From Paeniglutamicibacter psychrophenolicus (GTDB taxonomy: Bacteria > Actinomycetota > Actinomycetes > Actinomycetales > Micrococcaceae), in contig NZ_JAGIOE010000001.1 of the NCBI RefSeq assembly GCF_017876575.1, positions 2,356,001 through 2,420,000 on the forward strand: DNA of 64,000 bases. Direction: 5' to 3'. The stretch's first letter is position 1; every line of letters starts with the position of its first letter. The notes beneath the pieces were generated by a model. That model was not told the origin of the DNA and ran no database searches. It saw only the letters and a list, made by a program, of their open reading frames with translations. The translations under genes were made by a program, and so were the position numbers. Below are positions 9,181-18,479 of the stretch, piece by piece.

Positions 9181-9618
9181 CTAGCTGGTCCCGGCGCCCT
9201 GGCTTGCCGAGCAGGCCGGGCAGAGCCCGTAGATCTCCACGGTGTGGGTGGGTTCGGTGAAGCCGTTTTCCTCGGCCACCCGGGCCGCCCACTTCTCCAC
9301 CGCGGGTGCCTCGACCTCGACTGCCTTGCCGCAGGTCCGGCACACCAGGTGGTGGTGGTGGTGCTCGATGACGCATTGGCGGTACATCGCCTCGCCCTCG
9401 TTGTTGCGCAGCACATCCACCAACCCGTCCTCGGCCATGGAGAGCAGCAGCCGGTAGACAGTGGCCAGAGAGACCTTGTCGCCCTCGTCGAGCAGCCAGC
9501 GGTGCAGTTCCTGTGCCGTCACGAAGTCATCGACCTGGCCCAGGGCGGCATTCACTGCCAGACGCTGCTTGGTCACCCGCTGTTCGGTTCCTCGCCGCGT
9601 GGTCGCAGGATTCGTCAT
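9181..9618 (-). CDS. zur: Fur-family metal regulator, probably zinc-responsive Zur
   Basis: 145-residue Fur-superfamily repressor. The N-terminal winged helix (about 10-85; RVTKQRLAVNAAL, KVSLATVYRLLLSMAEDGLVD) is followed by a dimerisation/metal domain with the run IEHHHHHLVCRTCG and a C-terminal CPAC. The two CxxC pairs form the structural zinc site, and the His-rich motif with downstream His supplies the regulatory site. The start at 9618 has AAGGAG upstream; longer in-frame versions lack support. A TAAACT at 9722-9727 (minus sense) may be its -10. Location near the zinc importer and a Zur-like box favour Zur over Fur. No Zur box is evident at its own promoter. Confidence 0.85.
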   Translation of the reverse strand: MTNPATTRRGTEQRVTKQRLAVNAALGQVDDFVTAQELHRWLLDEGDKVSLATVYRLLLSMAEDGLVDVLRNNEGEAMYRQCVIEHHHHHLVCRTCGKAVEVEAPAVEKWAARVAEENGFTEPTHTVEIYGLCPACSASQGAGTS

Positions 9619-9844
9619 GTGTTTGAGCACTCCTTGAAAGTTCGGCACTGCGTCCGCACGGTGCGCACCTGGGGGCCGGCTGAAACACGGCGCCCGGGGA
9701 ACGCCTCGATCGGACACCTTGAGTTTACCAGCGGACCCCCGCACAGGGCGGTTCCGCGCCCGGCACCGCGAGGCGGACGGGCGGGGGCCGGGCACGGGCC
9801 CGACCCCCTATGCAGCACCCGCGCCACCTGCCTAGGCTGGGGCC

Positions 9845-10525
9845 ATGGAGATCACCAAGTTCAACCATTCATGCATCCGCGTGGGCTCCGGGGGCCGGTC
9901 GCTGGTCATCGACCCGGGAACGTTCTCGCCGGTGGAGCGGGCGCTCGAGGGGGCCGAGGCCATCCTGGCCACCCACGTGCACGCCGACCACCTGGACCTG
10001 GACGCCGTGGTGGCGGCCCTGGGGCGCGAGAAGAAGCTTGTCTTCCACGGACCGACGGCCCTTGCCGCGTCAGTGCTGGCCGCCGCCACCGAGGCTGGGG
10101 TCGCCGATGCCGCGGCGCGGATCCACGGCGTCGGTCCGGGCGAGGTCTTCGAGGCCGCGGGAATGGAAATCTCCACGCACGGCGGGATGCACGCGGTGAT
10201 CCACCATTCGCTGCCGGTCGTGGCCAACATCGGCTACTTCGTGGACCGGACGCTGTACCACCCGGGCGACAGCTACCAGGTGCCCGAGGGGATCGAGGTG
10301 GCCACGCTGCTGGTTCCGGCCCATGCCCCGTGGGCGAAGATCGGGGAGACCATCGAGTTCCTGTCCATGGTGAACGCGGCGGAGAACTTCCCGATCCACG
10401 ACGGGCTGCTCAACGCGCGTGGACTGTCCCTGGTGGACGGGCACCTGGGCCGGGTCGCCGCGGAGCACGGGTTGGGCTACAGCAGGATTCCCAACGAGAC
10501 CCCGGTGGTGCTGGGGGAGCGCTGA
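9845..10525 (+). CDS. Metallo-beta-lactamase-fold hydrolase (UlaG-like)
   Basis: 226-residue MBL-fold protein with the zinc motif HVHADHLD near residue 40, a second His in the segment HGGMHAVIHHSLP, an Asp ligand in LYHPGDSYQVP and a late His in FPIHDGLLN. It resembles the broad group of small MBL hydrolases annotated as UlaG-like; the substrate is unknown. A TAGGCT hexamer (9833-9838) ends six bases before the ATG and no ribosome site exists, so the gene is probably transcribed without a leader. Confidence 0.82.
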   Translation: MEITKFNHSCIRVGSGGRSLVIDPGTFSPVERALEGAEAILATHVHADHLDLDAVVAALGREKKLVFHGPTALAASVLAAATEAGVADAAARIHGVGPGEVFEAAGMEISTHGGMHAVIHHSLPVVANIGYFVDRTLYHPGDSYQVPEGIEVATLLVPAHAPWAKIGETIEFLSMVNAAENFPIHDGLLNARGLSLVDGHLGRVAAEHGLGYSRIPNETPVVLGER

Positions 10526-10553
10526 CCTGCGAAACCCCGGTGGTGCCGGGCGG

Positions 10554-11666
10554 CTACTCCCAGCGCCCGGTTTCCAGCAGGCGTTCGATCCGGCCCGCGT
10601 AGGGTTCCGGGTCCAGCCCGGCGGCCGCCAGCCAGCCGGCGTCGTAGTAGGAGGTCGCGTAGCGCTCCCCGTTGTCGCACAACAGCGAGACGACCGAGCC
10701 CTTCTCGCCCGCGGCGAGCATGTTCGCCACGACCTGCCAGGCCAGCCAGAGGTTGGTCCCGGTCGAGGGCCCGGCACACAGGTGCGCGAAGTCCTGCAGG
10801 TGGCGCATCGCCGCCACCGAGGCGGCATCGGGAACCGTGGCCATGAAGTCGATGACCCCCGGCACGAAGCTCGGTTCCGGGCGTGCCCGGCCGATGCCCT
10901 CGATGCGGCTGGCGGTGCCGGTGGCGGCCCCCGCGTCGCCCCCGGAAACCGCTGCCTGCCAGGCCGGCAGGAACGCCGAGCCCTCGGGATCCGCGACGGC
11001 CAGGCGGGTGGAATGGCGGTGGTAGCGGGCGTAGCGGCCGATGGTCGCCGAGGTGCCGCCGGTTCCGGCGCCCACCACGATCCAGGACGGCACCGGGTGC
11101 TCCTCCATGGCCAGCTGCTGGAAAATCGACTCGGCGATGTTGTTGTTCCCGCGCCAGTCCGTGGCCCGCTCGGCGTAGGTGAACTGGTCCATGTAGTGCC
11201 CATTCGTGGCAGCGGCAAGCCGCTCGGATTCCGCATACACGCTCGAGGGGTCATCGACCAGGTGGCAGGTGCCCCCGGTGGCCTCGATCAGCGCGATCTT
11301 CTCCGGGGAGGTCCCCGCGGCCATCACCGCGATGAACGGCAGGCCCAGGAGCTTGGCGTAGTACGCCTCGGATACCGCGGTGGAACCGGAGGAGGCCTCC
11401 ACGATCGTGGTGCCCTCGGTGATCCACCCGTTGACCAGGCCGTAGAGGAACAGGGAACGCGCCAGCCGGTGCTTGAGGCTGCCGGTGCGGTGCGTCGACT
11501 CGTCCTTCAGGTACAGGTCGATGCCCCACGCGCGGGGCAGCTCGAGCTTGTGCAGGTGGGTGTCGGCCGAGCGCATCGACTCGGCATCGATGGTGCGCAC
11601 CGCCGCATCGACCCACGCACGGGAGGAAGAGGGACGGGGCAGCGAAACCAGGGGTGTTGTATCCAC
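10554..11666 (-). CDS. cds1: PLP-dependent cysteine desulfhydrase (Cds1-like)
   Basis: 370-residue fold-type II PLP enzyme of the cysteine synthase superfamily. The Schiff-base lysine lies in [11 protein letters not shown] near residue 65, the substrate Ser/Thr loop is [16 protein letters not shown], and the phosphate-binding loop is [14 protein letters not shown]. The long C-terminal part and these motifs match the mycobacterial Cds1 type, which releases sulfide from cysteine, better than biosynthetic CysK. Assignment is by recalled family resemblance. The GTG at 11666 is preceded by TAGGCT seven bases upstream (11674-11679) and no ribosome site, fitting a leaderless message. It is divergent from a sulfurtransferase gene. 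Confidence 0.8.
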   Translation of the reverse strand: MDTTPLVSLPRPSSSRAWVDAAVRTIDAESMRSADTHLHKLELPRAWGIDLYLKDESTHRTGSLKHRLARSLFLYGLVNGWITEGTTIVEASSGSTAVSEAYYAKLLGLPFIAVMAAGTSPEKIALIEATGGTCHLVDDPSSVYAESERLAAATNGHYMDQFTYAERATDWRGNNNIAESIFQQLAMEEHPVPSWIVVGAGTGGTSATIGRYARYHRHSTRLAVADPEGSAFLPAWQAAVSGGDAGAATGTASRIEGIGRARPEPSFVPGVIDFMATVPDAASVAAMRHLQDFAHLCAGPSTGTNLWLAWQVVANMLAAGEKGSVVSLLCDNGERYATSYYDAGWLAAAGLDPEPYAGRIERLLETGRWE

Positions 11667-11753
11667 CCGAGCAAGCCTACCGAACCGCAGTGCGGCGCGG
11701 CGCCCGACGCGCGGCCTGCGGCGGGAGGTGGACGGTGGGCGCGGGCGGGGAAC

Positions 11754-11759
11754 TAGGCT
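11754..11759 (+). promoter_or_regulatory. -10 box of sulfurtransferase gene
   Basis: TAGGCT at 11754-11759, matching the -10 hexamer of the divergent cds1 gene. The predicted start near 11767 leaves a leader of about 48 bases containing AAGGGA before the ATG at 11815. Confidence 0.4.
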
Positions 11760-11814
11760 GGATCACACAAGAGGCCCGCGGGCTGAGGTCGCAAGCGAAG
11801 GGACGCCGCCGCAC

Positions 11815-12672
11815 ATGGGCGAGGAACGAAAGACATTGATCGACGCGCGCGGGCTGGCCGCACTGCTGGAGTCCAGGCCGGACACCGTGCTGCTGGATGT
11901 GCGTTGGGCGCTGGGGGACGCGCACGGCCGGGACCACTACGAGGCCGGGCACATCCCCGGGGCGATCTTCGTCGACATGGAAACCGAGCTCTCGGCATCT
12001 GGGACCCCGCAGGCAGGCCGGCACCCGCTTCCCGAGGCGCACGACCTTGCCGCCTCCGCCCGCCGTTGGGGCATCAACGAGGACTCGACCGTGGTGCTCT
12101 ACGACGGAACCGGCGGGTTGGCCGCGGCCCGCGGCTGGTGGCTGCTGCGCCACGCGGGGGCCGCCGACGTCCGGGTGCTGGACGGGGGAGTGCAGGGGTG
12201 GGAGGCCGCCGGGCACGTGCTGGAAACCGGGACCAACACCGCGGCCCCGGGCAACGTCCGCCTGGGCTGGGGGCACATGCCGGTGATCGACATCGATGCC
12301 GCCGCCGCGTTCCCGGGACACGGGATCCTGCTCGATTCCCGCGCCGCGGAGCGCTACCGGGGCGAGGTCGAGCCGATCGACCCGCGTGCCGGGCACATCC
12401 CCGGGGCGCGCAACCGCCCCACCACCGAGAACTTGGGCGCCGACGGGCACCTGCTGGCACCGGGCCCGCTGGCCGCTGCCCTGGCGGGGCTTGGCGTGCA
12501 GCCCGGTGCCGGGGCGCAGGAGGTCGCGGCATATTGCGGCTCGGGCGTCACCGCCGCACACCAGGTCCTCGCGCTGGAAACCATCGGGGTGCATGCCGCG
12601 CTGTACCCCGGGTCCTGGTCGCAATACAGTTCCGATGCCGCCCGACCCGCCGCCACCGGACCCACCCCGTGA
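11815..12672 (+). CDS. Two-domain sulfurtransferase (rhodanese / mercaptopyruvate type)
   Basis: 285-residue tandem rhodanese protein. The N-terminal domain (about 5-140) is structural: at the active-site position it has YDGTGGLAAARGWW with no Cys. The C-terminal domain (about 155-280) carries the persulfide-forming loop AAYCGSGVTA. Such enzymes move sulfane sulfur from thiosulfate or 3-mercaptopyruvate to acceptors. It faces away from the cysteine desulfhydrase gene across a 148-base shared promoter region, which suggests a joint role in cysteine catabolism or sulfide handling. The ATG at 11815 fits the usual family N terminus; longer frames upstream are not supported. Confidence 0.88.
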   Translation: MGEERKTLIDARGLAALLESRPDTVLLDVRWALGDAHGRDHYEAGHIPGAIFVDMETELSASGTPQAGRHPLPEAHDLAASARRWGINEDSTVVLYDGTGGLAAARGWWLLRHAGAADVRVLDGGVQGWEAAGHVLETGTNTAAPGNVRLGWGHMPVIDIDAAAAFPGHGILLDSRAAERYRGEVEPIDPRAGHIPGARNRPTTENLGADGHLLAPGPLAAALAGLGVQPGAGAQEVAAYCGSGVTAAHQVLALETIGVHAALYPGSWSQYSSDAARPAATGPTP

Positions 12673-12738
12673 GCAGCCGGATCCGGGCGTGAAGCGCGGC
12701 CGCTGGCCCCGGGCCCGGGGCAGAGGTAGGTTCGAAGC

Positions 12739-13899
12739 ATGATTGGTCGACCGAAACCCCCGCCCCTTGACACCGCCGCAAGGTTGCACGAGCGCGAACG
12801 CACCCGGGGCCCGGCCGCGGCCATGGCCCCGGCGGCGGTGCCGGCGCTGGGCATCGCACGGGCCGGCGGGCCGGTGGTGCCACTGGTGATCCACCGCCGC
12901 GAACCCGGCCCGCGCGACGTGGTCATCGAGATCGAATTCTGCGGGCTGTGCCATTCCGACGTGCACACCGGGCGCGGGGAATGGGGCGCCAAGCGGCTGC
13001 CGCTGGTCCTCGGTCACGAAATGGTCGGCATCGTCTCGCAGGCCGGCGACGCGGTCACCGACCTGGTCATCGGCACCCGGGTGGGGGTCGGCTGCCTGGT
13101 GGATTCCTGCCGCGAATGCGGGGAATGCCGCGCGGGCCTGGAGCAGTTCTGCACCAAATCGGTGGCTACCTACGGCGGGCACGACGCCCGGACCGGCGAA
13201 TACACCCAGGGCGGCTACTCCACGCGCATCGTGGTGGATGCCCGCTACGTGCTGCGGATCCCCGCCGCGCTGGATCCGGCCGCTGCCGCCCCGCTGCTGT
13301 GCGCCGGGATCACCACCTACTCGCCGCTGCGCCACCACGACGTGGGGCCCGGCAGCCGCGTGGGGGTCCTGGGCCTGGGCGGGCTGGGCCACATGGCCGT
13401 CAAGCTGGCCGTCGCGATGGGCGCCGAGGTCACCGTGCTGACCCGCGGGAACGCCAAGCACGACTCGGCCCTGGCCCTGGGCGCGCACACGGTCATCGAC
13501 ACGCTTGATGCGGCCGCGCTGCGGGGGAGCCGCGACACCCTGGACCTTCTCATCGACACGGTCTCGGCCCCGCACGACGTGGGCCCCTACCTCAAGGCCC
13601 TGCGCCGCGACGGCGCGTTGGTCCAGCTCTCGCTGCCCGACGGCCCGATGCCGGGGTTCGACACCCGGGAGCTGGTCCACAGGCGGCTGAGCTACACCGG
13701 GTCGTTGATAGGCTCGATCGCGCAGACCCAGGAAATGCTCGACTTCTGCGCCGAACACCAGGTGGCGTGCGAGATCGAGCTGACCGGGGCGAAGCACATC
13801 AACGAGGCGTGGGACCGGATGGTCGCCGCCGACGTGAAATACAGGTTTGTCCTGGATGCCGCCACCTTGCGCGGCGACGACCACATGGAGGGTGCATGA
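12739..13899 (+). CDS. Zinc-dependent medium-chain alcohol dehydrogenase (AdhA/YahK-like)
   Basis: 386-residue MDR dehydrogenase. Catalytic zinc ligands are in CGLCHSDVH and GHE; the structural zinc site is the Cys cluster CRECGECRAGLEQFC; the nucleotide fold has GLGGLGHMAVK. The pattern matches the YahK/cinnamyl-alcohol-dehydrogenase branch, usually NADP(H)-dependent aldehyde reductases; the true substrate is unknown. The N terminus is about 30 residues longer than usual. The start is nevertheless supported by TAGGTT (12727-12732) ending six bases before the ATG, i.e. a leaderless start. It overlaps the HIT gene by four bases. Confidence 0.88.
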   Translation: MIGRPKPPPLDTAARLHERERTRGPAAAMAPAAVPALGIARAGGPVVPLVIHRREPGPRDVVIEIEFCGLCHSDVHTGRGEWGAKRLPLVLGHEMVGIVSQAGDAVTDLVIGTRVGVGCLVDSCRECGECRAGLEQFCTKSVATYGGHDARTGEYTQGGYSTRIVVDARYVLRIPAALDPAAAAPLLCAGITTYSPLRHHDVGPGSRVGVLGLGGLGHMAVKLAVAMGAEVTVLTRGNAKHDSALALGAHTVIDTLDAAALRGSRDTLDLLIDTVSAPHDVGPYLKALRRDGALVQLSLPDGPMPGFDTRELVHRRLSYTGSLIGSIAQTQEMLDFCAEHQVACEIELTGAKHINEAWDRMVAADVKYRFVLDAATLRGDDHMEGA

Positions 13900-14324
13900 G
13901 CACGCTGTTTACCAAGATCATCGACGGCCAGATCCCCGGGCGCTTCATCTGGAAGGACGAGCACTGCGTCGCGTTCCTGACCATCGGCCCGATCACGCAC
14001 GGGCACACCCTGGTGGTGCCGCGCGAAGAACTCGACAAGTGGACCGAGGCCCCGGCCGAATTGATGACACACCTGGTCGATGTTGCAGGCAAGATCGGCC
14101 GCGCCCAGGTCCGCGCGTTCGCCTCCGAGCGTGCAGGGCTGATGATTGCCGGGTTCGAGGTCCCGCACCTGCATGTGCACGTGTGGCCGACCAATTCGCT
14201 GGCCGACTTCGACCTGGCGCGGGCCGACACCAACCCGGATCCGGCCACGATGGACGCCAACGCCGCCAAGCTGCGGGCGGCCCTGCGCGAAGACGGCCAC
14301 GGCGACCTGGTTCCCGAAGCCTGA
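13896..14324 (+). CDS. HIT-family protein
   Basis: 142-residue histidine-triad protein with catalytic motif HLHVHVW near residue 90 and the N-terminal family segment FTKIIDGQIPGRFIWKDE. Members hydrolyse adenosine phosphoramidates or dinucleoside polyphosphates; the natural substrate here cannot be told. It starts on the ATGA overlap with the dehydrogenase stop, so it is translationally coupled. The operon ends at the palindrome 77 bases downstream. Confidence 0.88.
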   Translation: MSTLFTKIIDGQIPGRFIWKDEHCVAFLTIGPITHGHTLVVPREELDKWTEAPAELMTHLVDVAGKIGRAQVRAFASERAGLMIAGFEVPHLHVHVWPTNSLADFDLARADTNPDPATMDANAAKLRAALREDGHGDLVPEA

Positions 14325-14400
14325 GGCCCGAGGCCGAGGCCGAGGCCCGGGGCCCGATACCCGGTGCTGATTCCTGCGGCCGGTACCTGCAACGCAGGCG

Positions 14401-14440
14401 AGGCTGCCCGGTTCGACCACGTGGTCGAACCGGGCAGCCT
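14401..14440. terminator. 40-base perfect palindrome, bidirectional terminator between HIT gene and hrpA
   Basis: Two exact 20-base arms (AGGCTGCCCGGTTCGACCAC and its complement) meet with no spacer. The plus-strand end runs into TTTG. It lies between convergent genes and would serve both. Confidence 0.8.
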
Positions 14441-14468
14441 TTGTCGTCCTCGGTTTGCCATCCAAGGG

Positions 14469-17400
14469 CTACCTGGCAGCGGCCAGCCCCTCGCGCATGG
14501 CCGCGCGGATCCGCTTGGCGGACACCGAGTAGGCGGTGCCCAGTTCCTGGGCGAAGAGCGAGACCCGGTATTCCTCGAGCATCCACTTCACCGCGGCCAG
14601 TTGCGCCGGGGTGCGGGCGCCGGGGACCAGCTGGCCCAGGGCCGCATCGTATTCGTCCTCCAGCGCCTGGATGTCCAGGGTCGCGGCGTTGTCGCGCGTC
14701 AGGTGCCCGGTGCCGAGCTTTTCCAACCGCTTCTCGATGGCGGAGATGTAGCGCGGCAGCTGGGCCAGCTGCGCGTAGCCGGTCTTGGCGACGAACCCCG
14801 GGTAGACCAGCTGCTCGAGCTGGGACTTCACGTCGTTCAAGGCGTTGACCAGCGCCAGCGAGGAGGCGGACTTGATGTCCTTGTTGATCCGCCGGGTCCC
14901 GGAAAGCACCTTCTCCACGATCGCGGTCACGGTGAAGACCGTGTCGATCAACTCCGCGCGCACCTTCTCGTACAGGGCGTCGAACGCCGCCTTGGTGAAG
15001 GGCAGCCCGGCCGGGACCAGCTTGTCCACCGCTGCCATGGTGCAGTCGCGGATCAAGGCCTCGACGCTGCCGTGCGGGTTCTGCGTGAAGACCAGCTTCT
15101 CGGTGTTGTTCAGGTGGTCAAGGACGTACCGGGAGGGCGAGGGGACCTTGAGCAGCAGCAGCCGGATGACTCCGGTGCGGTGGGCTGCCATTTGCTCGGC
15201 CGGGTTGCGGAAGACCGTCAGGCGCACGTCGCTGCCCGTGTCCAGCAGTGCCGGGTAGGCGGTGACCTGCTGCCCGGCGACCTCGGTGACGACCTTTTCG
15301 GTGATGGACCCGGCCAGGCCGAGCCCGGTGTCCCAGTCGGTCAGCCCGCTGCGTTCCCACACCGTGGTGGCCACGGCCGTTGCGCCGCCGGGCCGTGAGG
15401 CGGACTTCTGCCCGCGGCCCTTCAGGTTGTCTGCCGTGCCACGTGCCTGGGCCGATGCAGCGCCCGGGGCCCGGCCCGGTCCGTTGCCGGAGTCGGCAGC
15501 GGCGGGCAGCGCCGCGCCGGGCTTGATGCCCAGCGAGCGTGCCAGGGCCGAGCGGTTGGCCGCGGCCAGGGTCTGCTGCAGCACGGCCAGCTCCTGGGAC
15601 TCGTCCAGGATCTTAGCCTCGGCGTCGATGACGGTGAAGGTGAAGCGCAGGTGCGGCGGAAGCGCGTCCCAGTTCCAGGACCCGGGCGGGATGACCACGC
15701 CCTTGAGCCGGCGCAGCGCCAGCTCCAGGGATGCGGCCAGGTCGTCGGTCTCCGGGTTGAAGTCGGCTTCCAGCGCGGCCACTGCGGTGCGGGCCACGTC
15801 GGGGGCGGGGACGAAGTTCTTCCGGATCGCCTTGGGCAGCGACTTGATCAGCGCGGTGACCAGCTCGACCCGCAGCCCCGGGATCAGCCAGCGGAAACGC
15901 ACCGGGTCCAGCTGGTTCAAGAAGAGCACCGGGACGCGCACCGAGACGCCGTCGGACTCCCCGGCGCGGGCGGCCGGGTTGTACTCGTAGACCAAATCCA
16001 AATCCAGGGTGCCGTGACGCCAGGTGCGCGGATAGGCGTCGGTGTCCAGCTCGGTGGCATCGGCGGCCAGCATGTCCTCCGGGTTGAAGTCCAGCAGCGT
16101 CGGATCCTCGTGCCGGGCGGCCTTCCACCACCTGTCGAAGTGCCGCTCCGAGAGCACCTCGGGTCCCAGGCGCGCATCGTAGAAATCGAAGAGGTCCTCG
16201 TCGCTCACGCGCAAATCGCGGCGCCGCATCCGGGTCTCGAGCTCCTCGATGTCCTCGAGCACCCGGCGGTTGCGGGCGAAGAACTTGTGGTGGGTCTTCC
16301 AGTCGCCCTCCACCAGCGCATGGCGGATGAACAGCTCGCGGCAGAGCTCCGGATCAACGCGCGAGTACTGGATGCGGCGGCGCGGCACGATGGTCAGGCC
16401 GAAGAGCGTGAGCTTCTCGTAGCCCATGACCGCGCCGGAGTTCCGGGACCAGTGCGGCTCGGAGTAGCTGCGCTTGAGCAGTTCCCCGGCGACCTCCTCG
16501 ACCCACTTGGGATCCAGGCGCGCCACGGTGCGGGCCCAGAGCCGGGAGGTCTCCACCAGCTCGGCGGCCATGACCCACTCGGTGTTCTTGCGCGAGAGGG
16601 CCGATCCGGGGAACACCGAGAAGCGGGTGCCGCGGGCGCCGACGTATTCGCGCTTGCGTTCGTCCCAGAAGCCCACATGGCCCAGCAGCCCGGACAGCAG
16701 TGAGATGTGGATGGCGTCCTCGTTGGCGGCGGCGTCCACCGGCTCCGGGGAGATGGTGATGCCCAGCGGCTTGGCGAGCTGGCGCAGCTGGGTGAACAGG
16801 TCCTGCCATTCGCGCACGCGCAGGTAGTTGATGTATTCGTTCTTGCACAGCCGGCGGAAGGCCGAGGAGGAGAGCTCCCTCTGCTTTTCCTGCAGGTAGC
16901 GCCAGAGGTTCAGCAGCGAGGAGAAATCCGACTTCGCGTCGGTGAAGCGCTTGTGCATCTCCGCGGCGCGTTCGCGCTTGCCGGTTTCCTCGCTGGGGCG
17001 CTCGCGCGGGTCCTGGATGGACAGGGCGGCGGCGAGCACCATGACCTCCTTGGCGCATCCCCGGTTTCCGGCCTCCACGATCATCCGGCCCAGGCGCACG
17101 TCGACCGGCAGCTGCGCCAGCGACTTGCCGATGGTGGTGATGGTGGCCTCGGTGCCGGTGTCCAGGGCGCCGAGCTCGCGCAGCAGCGCCACGCCGTCGT
17201 TGATCGACTTGGCATCGGGGGGCTGGACGAAGGGGAAGTCCGCGACGTCGCGCGCGGTGCGCACCACGCCCATCGAGCTCATCTGCAGGATCACCGCGGC
17301 TAGGTTGGTGCGCAGGATCTCCGGGTCGGTGAACTCGGGCCGGGTCTCGAAGTCCTCCTGCGAGTAGAGGCGGATGGCGATGCCGTCGGACACGCGCCCG

Positions 17401-18479
17401 CAACGGCCCGAGCGCTGGTTGGCGCTGGCCTGCGAGACCCGTTCGATGGGCAGGCGCTGGACCTTGGTGCGGTGGGAGTAGCGCGAGATGCGGGCGGTGC
17501 CGGTGTCGATGACGTACTTGATGCCCGGCACCGTCAGCGAGGTCTCCGCGACGTTGGTGGCCAGCACGATGCGCCGGTTGCGCCCCGGCTTGAACACCTG
17601 GTGCTGTTCGGCCAGCGAGAGCCGGGCGAACAGGGGCAGGATCTCGGTGCCGGCCAGGCGCTTGTTGGTCTGCACTCGGGCCCGCAGCACCTCGGCGGCG
17701 TCGCGGATCTCGCGCTCGCCGGGGAAGAAGATCAGGATGTCCCCGGGTGCCTCCTTGGCCAGTTCGTCCACGGCCTCGGCGATCGCGTCAAGCGGGTCGC
17801 GGTCCTCGACCTGGGCGTCGGGGTCCAACTCGTCCTCGTCCATCCCGTCGGCCGGGTTCAGCGGACGGTAGCGGGTTTCGACGGGGAAGGTGCGCCCGGA
17901 GACCTCGATGATGGGTGCCGGAACGGGCTCTTCGCCCTGGAGGTCGGGCGCGGCGAAGTGCTCGGCGAAGCGCTGCGGATCGATGGTGGCCGAGGTGATG
18001 ACGATCTTCAGGTCGGGCCGCTTGGGCAGGATCCGGCGCAGGTAGCCCAGCAGGAAGTCGATGTTGAGGCTGCGTTCGTGGGCCTCGTCGATGATGATCG
18101 CGTTGTACTTCTTGAGCAGCTTGTCGCGCTGGATCTCGGCCAGCAGGATGCCGTCGGTCATCACCTTGACCTTGGTGGAGCGGGAAACCTCGCCGGTGAA
18201 GCGGACATGGAAGCCGACCTCGGCGCCGATGGTGGTGCCCAGTTCCTCGGCGATGCGTTCGGCCACGGTGCGGGCGGCCAGTCGGCGGGGCTGGGTGTGC
18301 CCGATCATGCCGCGTTCGCCCAGACCCAGCTCCAGGAGCATCTTGGGTAACTGCGTGGTTTTGCCGGAGCCGGTTTCGCCGGCGACGATGACCACCTGGT
18401 TGTCCTTGATGGCTTTCATGATGTCGTCGCGTCGGGCGGAAACGGGCAGGGCTTCGGGATAGGAAATCGTCAGGGCCAT
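14469..18479 (-). CDS. hrpA: ATP-dependent RNA helicase HrpA
   Basis: 1,336-residue DEAH-box helicase, slightly longer than E. coli HrpA (about 1,300). Motifs in order: I GETGSGKTTQ near residue 35, Ia TQPRRLAA, II DEAH, III SAT (VITSATID), V TNVAETSLTVPGI, VI QRSGRCGR. These are followed by the HA2/winged-helix and OB-type regions and the long HrpA-specific C terminus. Proposed roles in bacteria concern rescue of collided ribosomes and RNA remodelling. A TAGACT hexamer nine bases before the ATG suggests an extremely short or absent leader. It is monocistronic. Confidence 0.95.
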   Translation of the reverse strand: MALTISYPEALPVSARRDDIMKAIKDNQVVIVAGETGSGKTTQLPKMLLELGLGERGMIGHTQPRRLAARTVAERIAEELGTTIGAEVGFHVRFTGEVSRSTKVKVMTDGILLAEIQRDKLLKKYNAIIIDEAHERSLNIDFLLGYLRRILPKRPDLKIVITSATIDPQRFAEHFAAPDLQGEEPVPAPIIEVSGRTFPVETRYRPLNPADGMDEDELDPDAQVEDRDPLDAIAEAVDELAKEAPGDILIFFPGEREIRDAAEVLRARVQTNKRLAGTEILPLFARLSLAEQHQVFKPGRNRRIVLATNVAETSLTVPGIKYVIDTGTARISRYSHRTKVQRLPIERVSQASANQRSGRCGRVSDGIAIRLYSQEDFETRPEFTDPEILRTNLAAVILQMSSMGVVRTARDVADFPFVQPPDAKSINDGVALLRELGALDTGTEATITTIGKSLAQLPVDVRLGRMIVEAGNRGCAKEVMVLAAALSIQDPRERPSEETGKRERAAEMHKRFTDAKSDFSSLLNLWRYLQEKQRELSSSAFRRLCKNEYINYLRVREWQDLFTQLRQLAKPLGITISPEPVDAAANEDAIHISLLSGLLGHVGFWDERKREYVGARGTRFSVFPGSALSRKNTEWVMAAELVETSRLWARTVARLDPKWVEEVAGELLKRSYSEPHWSRNSGAVMGYEKLTLFGLTIVPRRRIQYSRVDPELCRELFIRHALVEGDWKTHHKFFARNRRVLEDIEELETRMRRRDLRVSDEDLFDFYDARLGPEVLSERHFDRWWKAARHEDPTLLDFNPEDMLAADATELDTDAYPRTWRHGTLDLDLVYEYNPAARAGESDGVSVRVPVLFLNQLDPVRFRWLIPGLRVELVTALIKSLPKAIRKNFVPAPDVARTAVAALEADFNPETDDLAASLELALRRLKGVVIPPGSWNWDALPPHLRFTFTVIDAEAKILDESQELAVLQQTLAAANRSALARSLGIKPGAALPAAADSGNGPGRAPGAASAQARGTADNLKGRGQKSASRPGGATAVATTVWERSGLTDWDTGLGLAGSITEKVVTEVAGQQVTAYPALLDTGSDVRLTVFRNPAEQMAAHRTGVIRLLLLKVPSPSRYVLDHLNNTEKLVFTQNPHGSVEALIRDCTMAAVDKLVPAGLPFTKAAFDALYEKVRAELIDTVFTVTAIVEKVLSGTRRINKDIKSASSLALVNALNDVKSQLEQLVYPGFVAKTGYAQLAQLPRYISAIEKRLEKLGTGHLTRDNAATLDIQALEDEYDAALGQLVPGARTPAQLAAVKWMLEEYRVSLFAQELGTAYSVSAKRIRAAMREGLAAAR

